Assembly: GCA_040389445.1 (NCBI GenBank)
Contig: JAZJZX010000013.1
Span: forward strand, 186,001-250,000
Length of the DNA stretch: 64,000 nucleotides
DNA from: UBA5189 sp040389445
Lineage (GTDB): Bacteria; Chloroflexota; Limnocylindria; Limnocylindrales; CSP1-4
Direction of reading: 5' to 3'
A model generated the notes under the pieces. That model saw only the letters and a list, made by a program, of their open reading frames with translations. It was not told the DNA's origin and made no database searches. A program made the position numbers and the translations under genes. This document shows positions 32,830-41,711 of the stretch, piece by piece (positions within the stretch are counted from its first letter, which is position 1; every line of letters begins with the position of its first letter).

Positions 32830-33165
32830 GTGATGCTCTCCCGCCCGCAGGATTTCAAGGCCCTCCAGGAGCGAGGGACCATGCGGTCCCACCCGCTCCT
32901 CGCAGCCCGAGTCCTGCGGACCGACCTCGAGACGACGCGTTTCGGAGTGGCGACGAGCCGAGGAATCGGCTCGGCTGTCGTTCGCAATCGTGTCCGGCGA
33001 CGCATCCGTGAGGCACTTCGATCGATGGGGCCGATGATCCAGCCCGGCTGGGACATCCTCCTGATCGCTCGAGCAGGGCTCGTCGAGGTTGATTACGACA
33101 CACTGGCAGGGACACTCCGGCGGCAACTGGCCCGCGGCGGAGTGCTGGAAGGGAGCACTGGGTGA
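32830..33165 (+). CDS. rnpA: Ribonuclease P protein component
   Basis: About 111 residues. The RNR signature is SAVVRNRVRRRIREAL (about 49-64), preceded by TRFGVATSRGIG, matching the RnpA consensus RxGxxVSKKxGxAVxRNrxKRxxRE. RnpA helps the RNase P RNA mature tRNA and tmRNA 5' ends. The GTG/ATG pair at 32830/32833 is a short N-terminus. The sequence upstream in frame (CRSRIVMLSRPQDF) fits the family's usual N-terminus, so a non-standard CTG at 32794 overlapping the rpmH stop is possible. The stop overlaps the yidD start. Confidence 0.92.
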   Translation: MMLSRPQDFKALQERGTMRSHPLLAARVLRTDLETTRFGVATSRGIGSAVVRNRVRRRIREALRSMGPMIQPGWDILLIARAGLVEVDYDTLAGTLRRQLARGGVLEGSTG

Positions 33166-33368
33166 AGCGCCTCGGCATCGGGTTGATCCACCTGTACCGA
33201 TTCGCGTTTTCGTGGCTCCCGTCATCCTGCCGTTATGAGCCTTCCTGTTCGCGCTACACCGAACAGGCCATCGAGCGCTACGGCCTGCTTCGTGGCGGCT
33301 GGATGGGGGCTCGCAGGATCGCGAGCTGTCACCCCGGCAACCCGGGCGGCTACGACCCAGTTCGCTGA
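33162..33368 (+). CDS. yidD: Membrane protein insertion efficiency factor YidD
   Basis: The 68-residue protein is the small YidD family (DUF37), with LIHLYRFAFS, then CRYEPSCSRYTEQAIERYG and a C-terminal RIASCHPGNPGGYDPV. All three diagnostic cysteines are present. It is thought to aid YidC-dependent insertion of membrane proteins and is membrane-associated through an N-terminal amphipathic helix. The GTG start overlaps the rnpA stop and yidC follows 14 bases later, giving the classical rpmH-rnpA-yidD-yidC order. Confidence 0.96.
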   Translation: MKRLGIGLIHLYRFAFSWLPSSCRYEPSCSRYTEQAIERYGLLRGGWMGARRIASCHPGNPGGYDPVR

Positions 33369-33382
33369 GCAAAGGACCTGAC

Positions 33383-34564
33383 GTGACCTTCCGCACCTGG
33401 ATGACCCGCCTCGCCCCGCTGCTCGCGATCCTGATCGTGGCGCTGCTCGTCGTCGCATGCGGTCCGGGATCCACCGCAAGCCTCCCGCCCGGCGTGACGC
33501 CGGCCCCGACGGCCACGCCGCCGGCCGGCATCGCCCTGGCGCCCGCCGAATTGAAGGCAGATCCGTTCAGCCTCCTGTCGTGGCTGTTCACGCCGATCTT
33601 CCAGGTCTTCTTCATCACGCTCGTGCTGCTGGACAAGGCCACCGGGAACATAGCCATCGCGATCATCCTGCTGACCATCCTGATCAAGGTCGTGCTGATC
33701 CCGATCTTCCGTCGCCAGATCGTCTCGACCCGTCGGATGCAGCTGATCGGACCCGAGGTCAAGGAGATCCAGCGCCGGTTCAAGGGCGATCGGGTCAAGG
33801 TCCAGCAAGCCACCGCTGCGCTCTACAAGGAGCGAGGCGTCTCGCCGGCAGGCTGCCTGCCGGCCTTCCTGCAGATGCTCCTGTTGATACCCCTTTACTC
33901 CGTCTTCAGTCAGGGCCTGCAGAATTTCAATCCGCAGGCGATGCTGGACGTGTTCGGGTTCCGGATCCTGGACCTGGGTTGCGACCCGGCGCCGATCTTC
34001 AACTCGGCCGGCCACGTGCTCAACCCCTGTCTCAACCCGAAAGCCTTCGGCGTCGATTGGGGGGTCCCTGAAGTGATCCTCGGGCAGCCAGGGGCCATTT
34101 TCTCGGGCCTCAGCCTCCTCGCCGTCATCTCGTCGCTGGTCCAGCTCGTCGCCTCGCGGATGACCATGCCGCCGGCAAGCGCCTCGGGGGTCGATGACGC
34201 GAACGTTCGAACGCAGCGCCAGATGGCGATCTTCCTGCCGTTCATTTCCCTGATCTACGGCAGCATCCTTCCGGCCGGTCTGTTCCTGTACTGGATCGGA
34301 TCGACCATCTTCTCGATTGTCCAGCAGTACCTGATCATTGGCTGGGGCGGGATGTTCCCGATCTTCGGCCGAACGCCAGGCTTCGCTGTGGGGCACGAGC
34401 CTCGCTTCCCGGTCGCCGCAGCGCCGGCGCCGGCCACCTCCTCGAGCGCGGCGGGAACGCCGGCACGATCCACCACCGAACGATCGCCCCTCGACCGATC
34501 TGCGTCTGCGGCGGCAACCGTCCGCCAGCGCGGTCGACAGGGGCGACGAGGGAGACGACGATGA
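33383..34564 (+). CDS. yidC: Membrane protein insertase YidC (lipoprotein type)
   Basis: The 393-residue protein has an N-terminal signal with a lipobox LLVVAC (cysteine near residue 27), as in Gram-positive YidC/SpoIIIJ forms. The YidC/Oxa1 core follows: ILLTILIKVVLIPIFRRQ, KVQQATAALYKERGVSPAGC, then the helices and PAGLFLYWIGSTIFSIVQQY (about 300). The large periplasmic domain of Gram-negative YidC is missing. A basic C-terminal tail (QRGRQGRRGRRR) could contact the ribosome. GTG start with AAAGGA upstream. It inserts and folds membrane proteins with or without SecYEG. Confidence 0.95.
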   Translation: MTFRTWMTRLAPLLAILIVALLVVACGPGSTASLPPGVTPAPTATPPAGIALAPAELKADPFSLLSWLFTPIFQVFFITLVLLDKATGNIAIAIILLTILIKVVLIPIFRRQIVSTRRMQLIGPEVKEIQRRFKGDRVKVQQATAALYKERGVSPAGCLPAFLQMLLLIPLYSVFSQGLQNFNPQAMLDVFGFRILDLGCDPAPIFNSAGHVLNPCLNPKAFGVDWGVPEVILGQPGAIFSGLSLLAVISSLVQLVASRMTMPPASASGVDDANVRTQRQMAIFLPFISLIYGSILPAGLFLYWIGSTIFSIVQQYLIIGWGGMFPIFGRTPGFAVGHEPRFPVAAAPAPATSSSAAGTPARSTTERSPLDRSASAAATVRQRGRQGRRGRRR

Positions 34565-34583
34565 ACCTGAGCACAACCACGTC

Positions 34584-35633
34584 ATGAGCGCCTACCGTGA
34601 GTTCACCGGCAAGACCGTCGAAGAGGCCCTCCGACTTGCCCGGGAAGCGTTTGGCGCCGGCCTCGATGACCTCGACTTCGAGATCCTGACACCCGGCAGC
34701 CGCGGGGTCCTGGGCATGGGAGCCGAACCGGCTCGAATCCTGGCGGCCCCGCGCTCCGAGCTTGGTGGGGCTGCACCGAAACGAGAGGCCGCCTCCGCAC
34801 GGCCGCTTCCCGCCCCGCCCCCTGCACGCGAGGATCGCCAGGATCGACCGCCGTTCGATCGCGATCGAACCCCGCGCCGCGACGATCGCAGCGAGAGCGG
34901 GCCCCGTCCCGACGATCGCAGCGTGCGCGGGCCCGGGCGCGGCGATCGACCAGCTCCCTCCGCGGCACCGCGTCGCGATGAGCGGCCTCCCCGCCGTGAC
35001 GATCGGGGAGATCGACCCCGGTCCGACAACCGTCCTCGTCGTGAGGACCGCGGCGACCGGGCACCCCGACCCGTCGGGGACCTGACCGCCTCGGAGGTCG
35101 CCGAGGTGGCGGCCCTGCGCGGCTCGGTAGCCGTCGAACGCGCCGAACTGGAAGCCGCCGAGGCTTCGCCCGAGGCGCTGGCCGCCGGCAAGGTGATCCT
35201 CGAGAAGCTGCTCTCGCTCATGGGCTTTCACGTCACCGTCACGATCGAATCCTCCGAGACGAGCCGCCTCAACGTCACCGGTGAGGAAGACGAGCGCGAG
35301 GCGCTCGGAGCACTCATCGGCCGCAAGGGCGAGCGACTCAGCGCCCTGCAGCACATCGTCAACCTGATGCTCTCGCGCGAGATGGGCGCCTGGACCCGCA
35401 TCCTCGTGGACGTGGAGGACTACCGCGGTCGGCGGGAACGCCAGCTCCGGGAGATCGCCGAACGCGCTGCGCAGCGCGTGATCGAGACCGGCAAGATGCT
35501 CCAGCTCGAGGCGATGCCGGCGCTCGAACGGCGCTGGGTCCACCTCGCCCTGCGAAATCACGCCGAGGTCGCCACCCAGTCCATCGGGGAAGAGCCAAAC
35601 CGTCGGATCATCGTCCTGCCACGCGTGGGTTGA
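34584..35633 (+). CDS. jag: Jag/KhpB RNA-binding protein (Jag-N, KH, R3H) with long charged linker
   Basis: The 349-residue protein starts at the ATG at 34584, 19 bases after yidC. The Jag-N domain occupies residues 1-52 (EFTGKTVEEALRLAREAFG ... GSRGVLGMG). An unusually long Arg/Asp/Pro-rich segment (about 65-165, repeats such as RRDDRGDRPRSDNRPR) follows. The KH domain has LIGRKGERLSALQHIVNLM, and the R3H motif is in LERRWVHLALRNH (R-x3-H) near 320. KhpB binds RNA with KhpA and affects cell elongation in Firmicutes. The extended disordered linker is longer than in typical homologues. Confidence 0.93.
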   Translation: MSAYREFTGKTVEEALRLAREAFGAGLDDLDFEILTPGSRGVLGMGAEPARILAAPRSELGGAAPKREAASARPLPAPPPAREDRQDRPPFDRDRTPRRDDRSESGPRPDDRSVRGPGRGDRPAPSAAPRRDERPPRRDDRGDRPRSDNRPRREDRGDRAPRPVGDLTASEVAEVAALRGSVAVERAELEAAEASPEALAAGKVILEKLLSLMGFHVTVTIESSETSRLNVTGEEDEREALGALIGRKGERLSALQHIVNLMLSREMGAWTRILVDVEDYRGRRERQLREIAERAAQRVIETGKMLQLEAMPALERRWVHLALRNHAEVATQSIGEEPNRRIIVLPRVG

Positions 35634-35784
35634 ACGCCGGGGCCGTCCCGGCGAGCCCGCTTGACGGAAGCCGGTAGGATGACGCTTCGTCACGCACGCT
35701 GGTTCGTGCGCGTCAGCCCAGTGATCGGCGAGTCAACCGCGGCGGGTGGCGCTCGATCGGCAGTTGCTCGGGGTTCAAGCGCAC

Positions 35785-37764
35785 ATGGATGACCTGCAGA
35801 CCGTCGGCCGGCCTGAAGACCTTCAGGCACTGGAGGATCCCGCATCCGGGACCCTGCCCATGCCGGACGATCCCGTGCTCGTCGAACCGCAGGCCATGGT
35901 CGAGGCCGCGGCTCGACGGCGTTCGCGCCGGCCCGTGACGAGGTTCCTGGTCGGGTTCACGTTCGGCTTGCTGGCCGTCCTCACGGCGTCGGCTGGCGCG
36001 CTCGCTGCCTACGAATCCTCCAATGCAGGGAAGATCCTCCCCGGCGTTCATGCTGGATCGGTGGACCTTTCCGGGCTGACCCCGTCGGTCGCTGCGGCCC
36101 GGCTTCGGGACGCCTTTGCATCACTCGGCGACGGACAGCTCGTCCTGCGTGCTGCCGGTTCCGAACGAACCGTGACCTATGCCGACCTTGGCCGTCGCGT
36201 CGATGTGGACCGGATCGTGACGCTCGCCATGGCCATCGGCCGCGAGGGGCCCGCGATCGAGCGGATCGCGTCGAATGTCCGGATGTTCGTCAGCGGCAAG
36301 GAAATCATGCCGATCGTCACCATCGAACGGGCGGTCCTCCGGCGCGAAATCGCGGCGCTGGCCGCCCTTGCCGCGGTGGTTCCCGTCGATGGAAGCGTCG
36401 AATCGGGCGAGGTCGGGTTCGTCCTCAAGCCTGGTACCGACGGACGTATCGCCGAGGTCGACAAGACGCTTGAGGCAGCGGAGGCGCTGCTCATCGACCC
36501 GTCCGCTCCCGCGTCGGCGCGCCTGTCCCTGCCGATCCAGGTGATCGAACCCGACGTCACGACGGCAGAAGCCACCCTCGCCCTTGAGGCCGCCACCCGC
36601 ATCGCCGTCGATACCACGCTCGTCGATGCCGGAGATTCGTGGGTCATCACGGCCGCCCAGCTGCGCAGCTGGATCTCCTTCGAGCGGTCGGTCGACGGTG
36701 CATACCGCCCCGTGGTCGCCCGGGAGGGCCTGGAGGCCGGACTCACCGCGATTGCCGGCGAGGTGGCCGTCGCCCCGGTGGATGCGACCTTCCTGTTCAG
36801 TGACAGCAAGAACGTCGTCGGCGTGACCAATGCGAAGAACGGTCGCGCCCTCGACGTCGCCGGCACGGTCGATTCGCTCGTGGAACTCGTCCAGCAGCGG
36901 TCCGACGGCCTGAGTGTCTCTCGCGTCGCGATCAGCGTTGCGACGGTCGAGCCGGCGCTCACGACGGCCGAGGCGACACGAACGGCCCCATTGATGAAGT
37001 CGATTGGAGAATGGACGACCTACTTCCCAATCGGCATCAAGAACGGCAACGGCGCCAACATCTGGATCCCGGCCCGGAACATCGACGGCATGGTGATCCT
37101 CCCCGGTGAGTGGTTCGACTTCTGGAACGCAATCGGACCCGTGACACGGGCCGCCGGCTACAAGGACGGCGGAGCGATCATCAACGGACGTACCGAGCCC
37201 CAGGGCGCACTTGCCGGCGGGATCTGCTCCACGTCGACGACGCTCTTCAACGCCGCCCTCCGGGCCGGCCTGGAGATGGGCGCTCGTCGGAATCACTACT
37301 ACTACATCGACCGGTACCCCCTGGGTCTCGACGCGACCGTCTTCCAGAGCAGTTCGGGCTCGGTCCAGACCATGTCCTTCCGCAACGACACCTCCTACCC
37401 GATCCTCATCCGCGGTTCGGGCTGGAGCGTCGGCAACAAGGGCTACGTGAAGTTCGCCATCTGGTCGGTTCCGGACGGGCGGACGGTGAATCTCTCGACG
37501 CCGATCGTCAAGAACGTGAAGCCTGCCTCCGACACCACCGAGTACACGACGGACCTCGCCCCGGGCGTCAAGGAACGGGTGGAGTACCCGGTCGACGGCA
37601 AGGACGTCTGGACGACATGGACGGTTCGCGACGCCGCGGGCACCGTCATCCACCAGAAGACGTACTACTCGCGCTACGCGAGGATCACGGGGATCCTCAG
37701 GATCGGGATTTCACCCGCGCCGTCGCCGACACCGGTCCCAGCACCGATACCTCCGGCACCCTGA
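35785..37764 (+). CDS. VanW-family exported protein with peptidoglycan-binding-like repeats
   Basis: From the ATG at 35785 the product is 659 residues; a GTG at 35746 would add 13. A single membrane anchor lies at about residues 53-78 (FLVGFTFGLLAVLTASAGAL). Next come two YoaR-type (PG_binding_4-like) repeats to about residue 395, the first opening with GVHAGSVDLSGLT. The VanW domain is at about 400-560: NIDGMVILPGEWFDFWNAIG, GGICSTSTTLFNAAL and RRNHYYYIDRYPLGLDAT. VanW proteins occur with vancomycin-resistance genes and with cell-wall genes, but their biochemistry is unknown. No van genes are nearby. It converges on the Fur-family gene with 3 bases between stops. Confidence 0.85.
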   Translation: MDDLQTVGRPEDLQALEDPASGTLPMPDDPVLVEPQAMVEAAARRRSRRPVTRFLVGFTFGLLAVLTASAGALAAYESSNAGKILPGVHAGSVDLSGLTPSVAAARLRDAFASLGDGQLVLRAAGSERTVTYADLGRRVDVDRIVTLAMAIGREGPAIERIASNVRMFVSGKEIMPIVTIERAVLRREIAALAALAAVVPVDGSVESGEVGFVLKPGTDGRIAEVDKTLEAAEALLIDPSAPASARLSLPIQVIEPDVTTAEATLALEAATRIAVDTTLVDAGDSWVITAAQLRSWISFERSVDGAYRPVVAREGLEAGLTAIAGEVAVAPVDATFLFSDSKNVVGVTNAKNGRALDVAGTVDSLVELVQQRSDGLSVSRVAISVATVEPALTTAEATRTAPLMKSIGEWTTYFPIGIKNGNGANIWIPARNIDGMVILPGEWFDFWNAIGPVTRAAGYKDGGAIINGRTEPQGALAGGICSTSTTLFNAALRAGLEMGARRNHYYYIDRYPLGLDATVFQSSSGSVQTMSFRNDTSYPILIRGSGWSVGNKGYVKFAIWSVPDGRTVNLSTPIVKNVKPASDTTEYTTDLAPGVKERVEYPVDGKDVWTTWTVRDAAGTVIHQKTYYSRYARITGILRIGISPAPSPTPVPAPIPPAP

Positions 37765-37767
37765 AAC

Positions 37768-38223
37768 TCAGGCACCCGAGCCGGCTCCCGGCTCGCCCTG
37801 GCAGGCGGGACACAGCCCGAACAGCTCCAGGCGATGCACGTCGATGCGATAGCCGCTCTCGGCGGCGATCCGGTTGACCACGCCGGCCAGTCCCGTGTCG
37901 TCGACATCGACGGCCCGGCCGCACGCGGCACAGACGACGTGGTGGTGGTGATCCGCCGGTTCACAGGCGATGTAGGCGTGTTCGCCGGAAGGCAGGTCAA
38001 TTCGCTCGATCGCGCCTACCCCCTCGAGCGCGTCGAGGGTCCGGAAGATCGTTGCTCGCCCGATCCCCGGCGTCCGATCCGCGGCATCGTCGACGAGGTC
38101 GGCGGCGGTGAAATGTCCCTCGCGACGGGCGATGAGATCCGCCACCGCACGGCGCGGACCGGTCAGTCGATATCCGGCCCTGTCCAGCGCGGCCAGCGGC
38201 GAATCGGGCGCGTCGGTTGCCAT
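37768..38223 (-). CDS. Fur-family metal-responsive transcriptional regulator
   Basis: The 151-residue protein (ATG at 38223) has the Fur winged helix (LTGPRRAVADLIARREGHFT; recognition region IGRATIFRTLDALEGVG). The metal/dimer domain shows ADHHHHVVCAACGRAVD and a C-terminal LCPACQG. These provide two CxxC pairs for structural zinc and the histidine cluster for the sensor site. Zur and Fur cannot be separated by sequence alone, although the two CxxC pairs fit either. No clear operator was found upstream. The Fur gene lies 76 bases downstream of the AraC-type gene on the same strand. Confidence 0.9.
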   Translation of the reverse strand: MATDAPDSPLAALDRAGYRLTGPRRAVADLIARREGHFTAADLVDDAADRTPGIGRATIFRTLDALEGVGAIERIDLPSGEHAYIACEPADHHHHVVCAACGRAVDVDDTGLAGVVNRIAAESGYRIDVHRLELFGLCPACQGEPGAGSGA

Positions 38224-38299
38224 CGCGTTCACGTCGACAGGATACCCGGCCCGGTACCGGCGGCTCGGAGCGGGAAGCATCCGCCAGCAGGCCCCGCGT

Positions 38300-39349
38300 T
38301 CAGATTCGCGGGTCTCCGATCGTGGCGAACTTTCGGCGGTAGGCTGCCGGCGTCAGCCCCGTCTTGCGCTTGAAGAGCCGTCGGAAGAAGGTGGGATCCT
38401 CATAGCCAACCTGGTTGCCGACGTCATCGAGGCGCGCCGAGCCGGTCTCGATCCGCTGCTTCGCCTCGTCGATCCGGACCTCGTGCACGTACTCGATCGG
38501 CAGGTAGCCCGTTGCCGCCCGGAACCGGCGACCGAATGTGCGTCGATTCAGCCCTGACTGTTCGGCCATCGCCGCCACGGGGTTCACGTTTGCATAGTGC
38601 CGGGCGATCCAGGCCTGGCATCGGCCGATGGCCGCATCGTCCAGCTGGACCCGCCGGTTCATCGCCGCGAATGGAAGCTGCCCGTCCTCGTGTCCGGCGA
38701 GCAGGTAGACCTTTGCCGTCCGCACCGCGTGCTCACGGCCGCAGAGCCGATTGATGAGGTGGAGCGCAAGGTCCTGCCACGACGTGACACCGCCGGCGGT
38801 GATGATGCCGTCCCCCTCGGCGTCCAGGTTGAGGATCGAGCGGTCGGAAAACTCGACGCTGGGATACTGCTTCCGGAAGAGATCGCCGTAGGCCCAGTGG
38901 GTGGCGCACGGCCGGCCGTCGAGCAGGCCGGCCTCGGCGAGGAGCAGCGAGCCGGTGCAGACAGACGCGATGAGCGATCCGTTCGCGTGCATCCGTCTCA
39001 GCCAGACGACCTCGCTGGCGTAGCGACCGCGGGGAGCGGTGTCAATCGGCGTGTACAGGTCGCACACGATCGCAACATCCACCCGGTCCGTTTCGCGGAT
39101 CCCGGCATGGGGCTCGACGACGATGTTCCCGAAACAGCGGAACGGCTCCGGTTGCGCCGCCACGATCCGGACGTCGAGAAGGCCGTCGCCCGGCGTCCCG
39201 AGGGTCATGTCCGGGAACACGGTGCCGACCGACAGCAGGACGTCGTACAGGCCGTACAGCACGGATGCCGATGTCTCGGGCGCGGCGAGCAGGGCGATCA
39301 CCGGCCTGGGTGCGGCTCCCGGAGACCCATCGCGCGCTGAAGATGTCAC
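38300..39349 (-). CDS. GlxA-type transcriptional regulator (DJ-1/PfpI domain plus AraC DNA-binding domain)
   Basis: The 349-residue protein starts at GTG 39349; the upstream frame is a shadow. Residues about 15-200 form a DJ-1/PfpI-like domain (SLIASVCTGSLLLAEAGLLDG, with the cysteine of the nucleophile elbow; THWAYGDLFRK). An AraC/XylS helix-turn-helix pair follows at about 230-335 (MAEQSGLNRRTFGRRFRAAT and DVGNQVGYEDPTFFRRLFKR). Such regulators usually activate neighbouring catabolic genes. It is divergent from the FAD oxidoreductase, with tandem 15-base repeats in between, so control of that gene is likely. The inducer is unknown. Confidence 0.88.
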   Translation of the reverse strand: MTSSARDGSPGAAPRPVIALLAAPETSASVLYGLYDVLLSVGTVFPDMTLGTPGDGLLDVRIVAAQPEPFRCFGNIVVEPHAGIRETDRVDVAIVCDLYTPIDTAPRGRYASEVVWLRRMHANGSLIASVCTGSLLLAEAGLLDGRPCATHWAYGDLFRKQYPSVEFSDRSILNLDAEGDGIITAGGVTSWQDLALHLINRLCGREHAVRTAKVYLLAGHEDGQLPFAAMNRRVQLDDAAIGRCQAWIARHYANVNPVAAMAEQSGLNRRTFGRRFRAATGYLPIEYVHEVRIDEAKQRIETGSARLDDVGNQVGYEDPTFFRRLFKRKTGLTPAAYRRKFATIGDPRI

Positions 39350-39428
39350 ATTCGCCCCGTTTCGCGGCAATCTGTCTCTGGCAGCATCGCACGCCGGCGT
39401 CGACACTTCCAGTCCGAACGGCACCGCC

Positions 39429-39459
39429 CACCGACAAACCGCCGCACCGACAAACCGCC
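39429..39459 (+). promoter_or_regulatory. Tandem 15-base repeats, putative AraC-type operator
   Basis: CACCGACAAACCGCC occurs at 39429-39443 and 39445-39459, a 16-base period, within the 130-base gap between the GlxA-type regulator and the FAD oxidoreductase. AraC-family proteins bind direct repeats close to the promoters they activate. The repeats end 20 bases before the oxidoreductase ATG, so they may also lie within its leader. Confidence 0.5.
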
Positions 39460-39479
39460 CCTTCAGTGGAGACGATGCG

Positions 39480-40913
39480 ATGCGTACCAAGGCCGACAGC
39501 ACCGATTCGATCGACTCGCCAATTCCCGCGGCGGCCATCGACGCCTTGCGCGGCGCCGTCCTGGGCGAGGTGCTCACGGCCACCGATGCCGGGTATGACG
39601 ACGCCCGGGCGGTCTGGAACGCGATGATCGACCGACGCCCGGCGGCCATCGTGCGCGCCCGGGGGACGGCGGATGTGGTCGCCGCGGTCAACCTGGCTCG
39701 CGAGCACGGCCTGCCGGTCTCGATCCGCGGCGGCGGGCACAACGTCGCCGGGCACGCCGTCGGTGACCGGAGCGTCATGATCAACCTGTCCGGGATGCGG
39801 GCCGTAGACGTCGATCCAGAGCAGCAGCGCGCCCGCGTCGAGGGCGGGGCGACGTGGGGCGATGTCGATCGGGCCACGCAGGCCTTCGGGCTCGCGACGC
39901 CGGGTGGGTTGATCTCCGATACCGGCGTCGCGGGACTCACGTTGAGCGGCGGTATCGGCTGGCTCCGGAGCCGGCACGGCCTGTGCATCGACAACCTCGT
40001 GGCGGCCGAGGTCGTGACCGCCGATGGGCGCGTCGTCCGGGCCTCGGCTGAGGACCATGCGGACCTGCTGTGGGCTCTCAAGGGCGGCGGCGGCAACTTC
40101 GGGGTCGTCACCGCCTTCGAGTTCAAGCTCCACCCGGTCGGACCGACGGTCATGTTTGCCGCCCCGATCTATCCCATCGAAGTCGGACCCGGACCCATCC
40201 GCTTCTGGCGAGACTTCCTGGCGGACAAGCACGACCGCGTGGGATCGCTCGTCGAGTTTTCGACGATCCCGGAGGACCCCGGCTACCCTGAGGCGGCCTG
40301 GGGCCGACGCGTCTACACGATCGCCGCGGCGTATGCCGGCGATGCGGATGAGGGCGAGGCGCTGCTCCAGCCACTGCGCGAGCTTGGCGAGATGGTGACC
40401 GACTTCTGTGGTCAGATCGCGTACGTGGACATGCAGCAGCTCTTCGACACCATCATTCCGTTCGGCCGGTACCGCTCCTACTGGAAGAGCCGCTACCTGA
40501 GCGGCCTGCCGGACGAGGCGATCGACCGGATCATCGAGGGCAACCTGCGCCCGCCGTCGCCCAACACGCTGTCCTCGATCTGGAACTTCGGCGGCGCGAC
40601 GGCGCGGGTCGGGCCGGGCGAGACCGCGTTCGGGGATCGATCCATGCCCTGGATGTTCTCCATCGACTCGATCTGGAGCGCGGCCGACGACGACGACGCG
40701 AACATCGCCTGGACGCGCGACTTCTGGCAGCGCCTGGAGCCGCACTCGCAGGAGGGCCGGATCTACCTGAACTTCGCCGGCCTGGGCGAGGATGGGGAGG
40801 AGCTCGTGCGCCGGTCATATGGCGACACGTTCGGGAGGCTCGCGGCGATCAAGCGCCGCTACGACCCAACCAATGTCTTCCGGTTCAACCAGAACATCCG
40901 GCCGGAAGCTTGA
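39480..40913 (+). CDS. FAD-binding oxidoreductase, berberine-bridge-enzyme-like
   Basis: The 477-residue flavoprotein has the PCMH-type FAD domain: PVSIRGGGHNVAGHAVGD (about residues 80-97; the histidine is where BBE-type enzymes attach FAD covalently), LATPGGLISDTGVAGLTLSGG and LWALKGGGGNFGVVTAFEF. A BBE C-terminal block ends YDPTNVFRFNQNI. Family members oxidise sugars, alkaloids or other alcohols with O2 as acceptor. Divergent transcription from the GlxA-type gene suggests substrate-induced expression. ATG with GGAGAC upstream (39466-39473 region). The exact substrate is not evident. Confidence 0.88.
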   Translation: MRTKADSTDSIDSPIPAAAIDALRGAVLGEVLTATDAGYDDARAVWNAMIDRRPAAIVRARGTADVVAAVNLAREHGLPVSIRGGGHNVAGHAVGDRSVMINLSGMRAVDVDPEQQRARVEGGATWGDVDRATQAFGLATPGGLISDTGVAGLTLSGGIGWLRSRHGLCIDNLVAAEVVTADGRVVRASAEDHADLLWALKGGGGNFGVVTAFEFKLHPVGPTVMFAAPIYPIEVGPGPIRFWRDFLADKHDRVGSLVEFSTIPEDPGYPEAAWGRRVYTIAAAYAGDADEGEALLQPLRELGEMVTDFCGQIAYVDMQQLFDTIIPFGRYRSYWKSRYLSGLPDEAIDRIIEGNLRPPSPNTLSSIWNFGGATARVGPGETAFGDRSMPWMFSIDSIWSAADDDDANIAWTRDFWQRLEPHSQEGRIYLNFAGLGEDGEELVRRSYGDTFGRLAAIKRRYDPTNVFRFNQNIRPEA

Positions 40914-40934
40914 TGGCGTAGCGAAGTCTGGGTG

Positions 40935-41307
40935 TGGTGGAGATGGGGGAGAGTCGAACTCCCCGTCCAGAGCCCTTCGGCAGCAACCACTACGAGCGTG
41001 TCCGATCGTTTTCGTCAACCATCCAGGCGGGGATCGGCACTCTCCCGGTTGGTCCAGTCACGTGTCTCTAGATCGAGCTTGCTCCCGGGCTACGCGACGC
41101 TCATCCGGGCTGCAGCCCCGCTGAATGACGCTTCCACGACCCGCGGGACTGAGGTCGCTTCCACGCTCACCTTACCGCCTAAGCGGCGAGGGCGAGAGTC
41201 GACTGCTTGTTGGCAGTTACTTCGTTTTGCCGCCTGTTTAACGAGGCCTGACGGCACCTCGGCTCGCGTTCACTGTCAGCCAGACCCTGTCGAAACCACG
41301 CATCCCC
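40935..41307 (-). ncRNA. ssrA: Transfer-messenger RNA (tmRNA)
   Basis: The minus strand begins GGGGATGCGTGGTTTCGACA at 41307 and ends CATCTCCACCA at 40935, so the acceptor stem GGGGATG pairs with CATCTCC. The T-arm-like GTTCGACTC lies just before the end. The tag reading frame (41214-41179) is A-N-K-Q-S-T-L-A-L-A-A followed by TAG, with the usual -ALAA degradation signal. Length is 373 nt, normal for one-piece tmRNA. tmRNA with SmpB rescues stalled ribosomes and tags the nascent chain for proteolysis. smpB lies about 4 kb away on the same strand. Confidence 0.97.
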
Positions 41308-41341
41308 ACAGGATCGAGACGCGCGCCGGCGACTCGGGACC

Positions 41342-41370
41342 AGTCTAGCGGAGGTCGCCAGATCGGCCAA
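41342..41370 (-). promoter_or_regulatory. Candidate tmRNA promoter
   Basis: On the minus strand TTGGCC (41370-41365), 17 bases, TAGACT (41347-41342). It lies about 34 bases upstream of the mature tmRNA 5' end, consistent with a short precursor leader removed by RNase P. Match to consensus is 4 of 6 in both boxes. Confidence 0.4.
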
Positions 41371-41510
41371 CCCGCTGGTCCAGGAACATGGAGCGTCCGA
41401 ATGCGGCAACGAGCACGAGGGCGGCCGGGACTCGGCAGGGAGCGGCCGCATCCGGCACGTCGGGAGCCCTGTACGATCCCCCTGTCTGAACGCACCATTG
41501 GAGATCTTCG

Positions 41511-41708
41511 ATGGACGAACCAAACGCCGGCGCTCCCGGGGGCCGGCCGCGCTGTCCGATCTGTGGTCACGACGAGTTCCGGCGGGAAACCGGAAAGCTC
41601 GACTCGGAGTGGGGCATCACGGCCCACAAGGTCGACATGCTGGTCTGTCTGACCTGTGGCTACGTCCTCCTGTTCTATCAGGGCAACACGATCTTCGACT
41701 TCGACTGA
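41511..41708 (+). CDS. Small zinc-ribbon protein in the urease-like operon
   Basis: The 65-residue protein has RCPICGHDEF (about residues 14-23) and VCLTCGYVLLF (about 45-55), a CxxC-x28-CxxC zinc ribbon. It ends with an aromatic/acidic tail FYQGNTIFDFD. The ATG has GGAGATCTTCG upstream. The stop is 3 bases before the urease gamma-beta gene, so they are cotranscribed. Its role is not known. A metallochaperone or nucleic-acid-binding role is conceivable, since the operon lacks recognised nickel-insertion genes, but nothing in the sequence decides this. Confidence 0.8.
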   Translation: MDEPNAGAPGGRPRCPICGHDEFRRETGKLDSEWGITAHKVDMLVCLTCGYVLLFYQGNTIFDFD

Positions 41709-41711
41709 CCG

